NCBI RefSeq assembly: GCF_014236855.1
Contig: NZ_CP051261.1
Span: 2,728,001-2,792,000, forward strand
Reading direction: 5' to 3'
DNA from: Xanthomonas sp. SI
GTDB taxonomy: Bacteria; Pseudomonadota; Gammaproteobacteria; Xanthomonadales; Xanthomonadaceae
Length of the DNA: 64,000 nucleotides
Below, piece by piece: positions 61,516-64,000 of the stretch. A model generated the notes under the pieces. The model did not search any database. It saw only the letters and a list, made by a program, of their open reading frames with translations, and was not told where the DNA came from. Positions within the stretch are counted from its first letter, which is position 1, and each line of letters begins with the position of its first letter. The position numbers were made by a program, and so were the translations under genes.

Positions 61516-63759
61516 TCAGAATTCCTGCCAACTGGCGTCGCCGCCACCGCCTGCCGCGCGCTTGGGCGCATTGCGCACCGCACGCGTCGCCGCTGCGACC
61601 TGCGCCTTGACCACGGCGGCCACCTCCGGCGCGCTGACCGCGGGACGGCGGCGCGCTGCCGCGGGAACCTCGTCGATCTTGAACACGGCCACCGCTTCGC
61701 TGAGCTGCCCCGCCTGTTCCTCCATCGAGCGCGCGGCGGCCGTGGCTTCCTCCACCAGCGCGGCGTTCTGCTGGGTGGTCTCGTCCATCTGAGTCACGGT
61801 CTGGTTGACCTGCTCGATGCCGGCGTACTGCTCCTGCGAGGCGGCGGAGATCTCGCCCATGATGTCGGTGACGCGTTTCACCGAGGACACGATCTCCTGC
61901 ATGGTCTTGCCGGCCTGGTCGACCAGGGCCGAGCCTTCGCTGACGCGGGTCACCGATTCGTCGATCAGGCCCTTGATCTCCTTGGCCGCGCCGGCCGAAC
62001 GCTGGGCCAGCGTCCGTACCTCGCTGGCGACCACCGCGAAGCCGCGACCCTGTTCGCCGGCGCGCGCCGCCTCCACCGCGGCATTCAACGCCAGGATGTT
62101 GGTCTGGAACGCGATGCCGTCGATGACCGAGATGATGTCGGCGATCTTCTTGGACGAGGCTTCGATGCCGCTCATCGTGGTGACGACCTGGCCGACCACA
62201 TCGCCGCCCTGGGTGGCGACGCCAGCCGCACCGACTGCGAGCTGGTTGGCCTGACGTGCATGCTCGGCGTTCTGCTTCACGGTGGAGGTCAGTTCCTCCA
62301 TCGAGGCGGCAGTTTCTTCCAGGCTGGCGGCCTGTTGCTCGGTGCGGCGCGACAGGTCGTCGTTGCCGGCAGCGATCTCGGTGGCCGCGGCATTGATGCT
62401 GACCGCCGCGGTCTGGATCCGGCCGACGATGCCGGTCAACTGGTCGGCGGTGGCATTGGCGTCGTCGCGCATGCGCGCGAACACGCCATGGAACTCGCCG
62501 TGCATGCGCGCGGTCAGGTCGCCGGCGGCGATGGACTGCAGCAGCGCGGAGAGCTTGCCGAGGTTGCGGTCACTGACCTCCATCATCGCGTTGAGGCCTT
62601 GCACCATCGCCTGGAAGTCGTGCTGGAAGTGCTCTGCATCGCCACGCGCATTGAAGTCGCCGGCCGCGGCCGCGGCGGCCAGGCGCTTGATCTCGGTGTT
62701 GATCGCCAACAGGCTGGCCTTGGCCGCGTCCATCGATTCGTGCAGTACCGCGCGGCTGCCGGGCAGGCGCCGGGCGTCGCGGCGCAGGTCGCCGTTGGCG
62801 TATTCGTTGAGCACCGCGATGGCATCGACGATGGCGTCCAGGTGCTCGAACATCATGGTGTTGATGCCCTTGCTGAGGTCGCCGTATACGCCGGGGAAGT
62901 CCAGCGGCATGCGATGGGTCATGTCCTTGTCGGCATGCAGCTCGATCATCTGCGAAGTTTCGCTGGAAAAGCGCTGCAGCTGCGTCTGCATCCTGTCCAT
63001 CGCGTTGAGCAGGCGGCCGGGTTCGTCGCGCGCATCGGTGCCCACATCGTTGTCCAGGCGGCCATTGGCGATCGCCTCGGCGGCGCGGGTGGCGCGGTTC
63101 AGCGGCTGGGTCAGGCTGCGGGTGATGGCCCAGGCCAGCAGGCTGCTGACGATCAGCACGGCCACGCCGCCGGCGATCAGCATATTGCGGCCGTTGGCCA
63201 TCGCCTGCGTCGCCTGGACATAGGCCGCCTGCAGCTGCTGGTCCTGCAGGTCTACGTTCTCGCGGATTTTAGCGATCCAGGCGAGGGTGGCCGGGCGCGA
63301 GCGCTCGCTCAGCGCGGTTTGCGCGTCGGCGTTGCGACCGGCAGTGGCGAGCGCGATGACTTCATCGTTCATGGTGCGTGCGGTGGCGCGTGCGGCGTCG
63401 ATCTCGGCACGAAGCGCCTTGCCCTTCTCGCTTGGCGGAAACGCGTCCAGCTGCTTGCGTAGGTCCGTATAGCGCTGGCGCTGCTTCTTGATCTCGGCCA
63501 GCGCCTGCTGATTGAGTTCCTCGCTGGTGATCATGGACAGGGTGCCCAGCGCGACCAGGATATTGGTGTTGGCATCCAGCATGCCGTTGCCGATCCTGGC
63601 TTTCTCGACGTTGACCTTGACGATGTTGTCGAGTTCGTGATTGGCGCGCGACATGGACATCAGTCCGGCGGCCACCAGCAGGCAGGAGAGCAGGATGAGC
63701 AGGCCGAAGGCGCCACCCAGGCGGTGCCCGACGTTGTAGCGTTGCAGGAACGAATTCAT
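61516..63759 (-). CDS. Methyl-accepting chemotaxis protein 8 (four-helix-bundle sensor)
   Basis: 747 residues. TM1 is at about 13-35, then a periplasmic 4HB-type sensor (about 37-188; [19 protein letters not shown]). TM2 (about 190-211), HAMP, HAMP-like segments shared almost word for word with MCP 2 ([18 protein letters not shown]), and the MA domain follow. The tail ends SWQEF, tether-like. ATG 63759 has AGAGG upstream; the frame extends 37 codons further without receptor-like sequence. The 241 bp to the window end show only a lone FliA -10-like GCCGATAG (63936-63943) with no proper -35. Confidence 0.94.
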   Translation of the reverse strand: MNSFLQRYNVGHRLGGAFGLLILLSCLLVAAGLMSMSRANHELDNIVKVNVEKARIGNGMLDANTNILVALGTLSMITSEELNQQALAEIKKQRQRYTDLRKQLDAFPPSEKGKALRAEIDAARATARTMNDEVIALATAGRNADAQTALSERSRPATLAWIAKIRENVDLQDQQLQAAYVQATQAMANGRNMLIAGGVAVLIVSSLLAWAITRSLTQPLNRATRAAEAIANGRLDNDVGTDARDEPGRLLNAMDRMQTQLQRFSSETSQMIELHADKDMTHRMPLDFPGVYGDLSKGINTMMFEHLDAIVDAIAVLNEYANGDLRRDARRLPGSRAVLHESMDAAKASLLAINTEIKRLAAAAAAGDFNARGDAEHFQHDFQAMVQGLNAMMEVSDRNLGKLSALLQSIAAGDLTARMHGEFHGVFARMRDDANATADQLTGIVGRIQTAAVSINAAATEIAAGNDDLSRRTEQQAASLEETAASMEELTSTVKQNAEHARQANQLAVGAAGVATQGGDVVGQVVTTMSGIEASSKKIADIISVIDGIAFQTNILALNAAVEAARAGEQGRGFAVVASEVRTLAQRSAGAAKEIKGLIDESVTRVSEGSALVDQAGKTMQEIVSSVKRVTDIMGEISAASQEQYAGIEQVNQTVTQMDETTQQNAALVEEATAAARSMEEQAGQLSEAVAVFKIDEVPAAARRRPAVSAPEVAAVVKAQVAAATRAVRNAPKRAAGGGGDASWQEF

Positions 63760-64000
63760 GGCTGACCTCTTTGAATTACCGAAGGTTGGCTGTCGCGGTT
63801 CGCTAGGCGACGCCCACGCGTGGACCATGCCGAAGACAAACCTGGAGCGGCGAGACGTGGCGGTAAGCAAGTGGAGCGAGAATTGAACTGTTTCGTTGTA
63901 CTGCTGTGCGGCTGCCGTGCCGTCGCCTCAAAGCTCTATCGGCACGGAAGCCGGTTTATCCATGAAACGATGGGCGTAGGGCGATTCCCGACCTTGGCCG

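Noticed and set aside
61158..61583. Possible gene of ~141 codons on the minus strand after MCP 8
   Set aside because: It overlaps the MCP 8 end and two hairpins, shows no domain and lacks a Shine-Dalgarno.
63936..63962. GCCGATAG upstream of MCP 8 as a FliA promoter
   Set aside because: The -10 half is good but the -35 at proper spacing does not match; kept only as a note in the MCP 8 entry.

Overview
The window is a chromosomal piece of a Xanthomonas species (Lysobacteraceae/Xanthomonadaceae, Gammaproteobacteria). The evidence is the high G+C coding sequence, the complete diffusible-signal-factor (DSF) quorum-sensing cluster in the rpf gene order known from Xanthomonas campestris, and the scattered palindromes typical of the genus. 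rpfG and rpfC overlap and no rpfH lies between them, unlike X. campestris pv. campestris. I cannot name the species from sequence alone.

Region 1 (1-9849, + strand) starts with the C-terminal end of a MOSC-domain protein and a palindrome-rich spacer. It continues with dapB and then a tightly packed run: carA, a low-G+C secreted-protein gene, carB, greA, rpfE and recJ. Start and stop codons overlap at three of these junctions (ATGA or GTGA). Region 2 (9850-17312) begins with a tandem array of ~144-bp repeats, followed by a VIT/TPR/DUF2135 protein (positional rpfI), the LytTR regulator rpfD, prfB with its programmed +1 frameshift, and lysS.

Region 3 (17313-30685) is the DSF core. rpfG (HD-GYP phosphodiesterase response regulator) and rpfC (hybrid sensor kinase) overlap and converge on rpfF (DSF synthase) and rpfB (fatty acyl-CoA ligase). 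A small lipoprotein, aconitase acnA (rpfA), a PIN/AbrB toxin-antitoxin pair and acnB follow. RpfF makes DSF, RpfC senses it, and RpfG then degrades cyclic di-GMP.

Region 4 (30686-64000, all genes on the - strand) covers chemotaxis and c-di-GMP. It holds a propeller-type diguanylate cyclase, a DosP-like PAS-PAS-GAF-GGDEF-EAL protein, cheB, cheD, cheR, cheW, a YcgR flagellar brake and eight methyl-accepting chemotaxis proteins (MCPs). The MCPs share almost the same signalling domain but have different sensor domains. Three small accessory genes sit among them: a solo four-helix-bundle sensor, a periplasmic protein, and a cysteine-containing DUF6436-like protein fused translationally to one receptor gene. 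I find a series of FliA (sigma-28)-type promoter sequences, TAAAGTTT-N11-GCCGATAA-like, in front of most of these units. This suggests that the accessory genes and the DosP-like enzyme belong to the flagellar regulon. No rRNA, tRNA, CRISPR array or insertion sequence was recognised.
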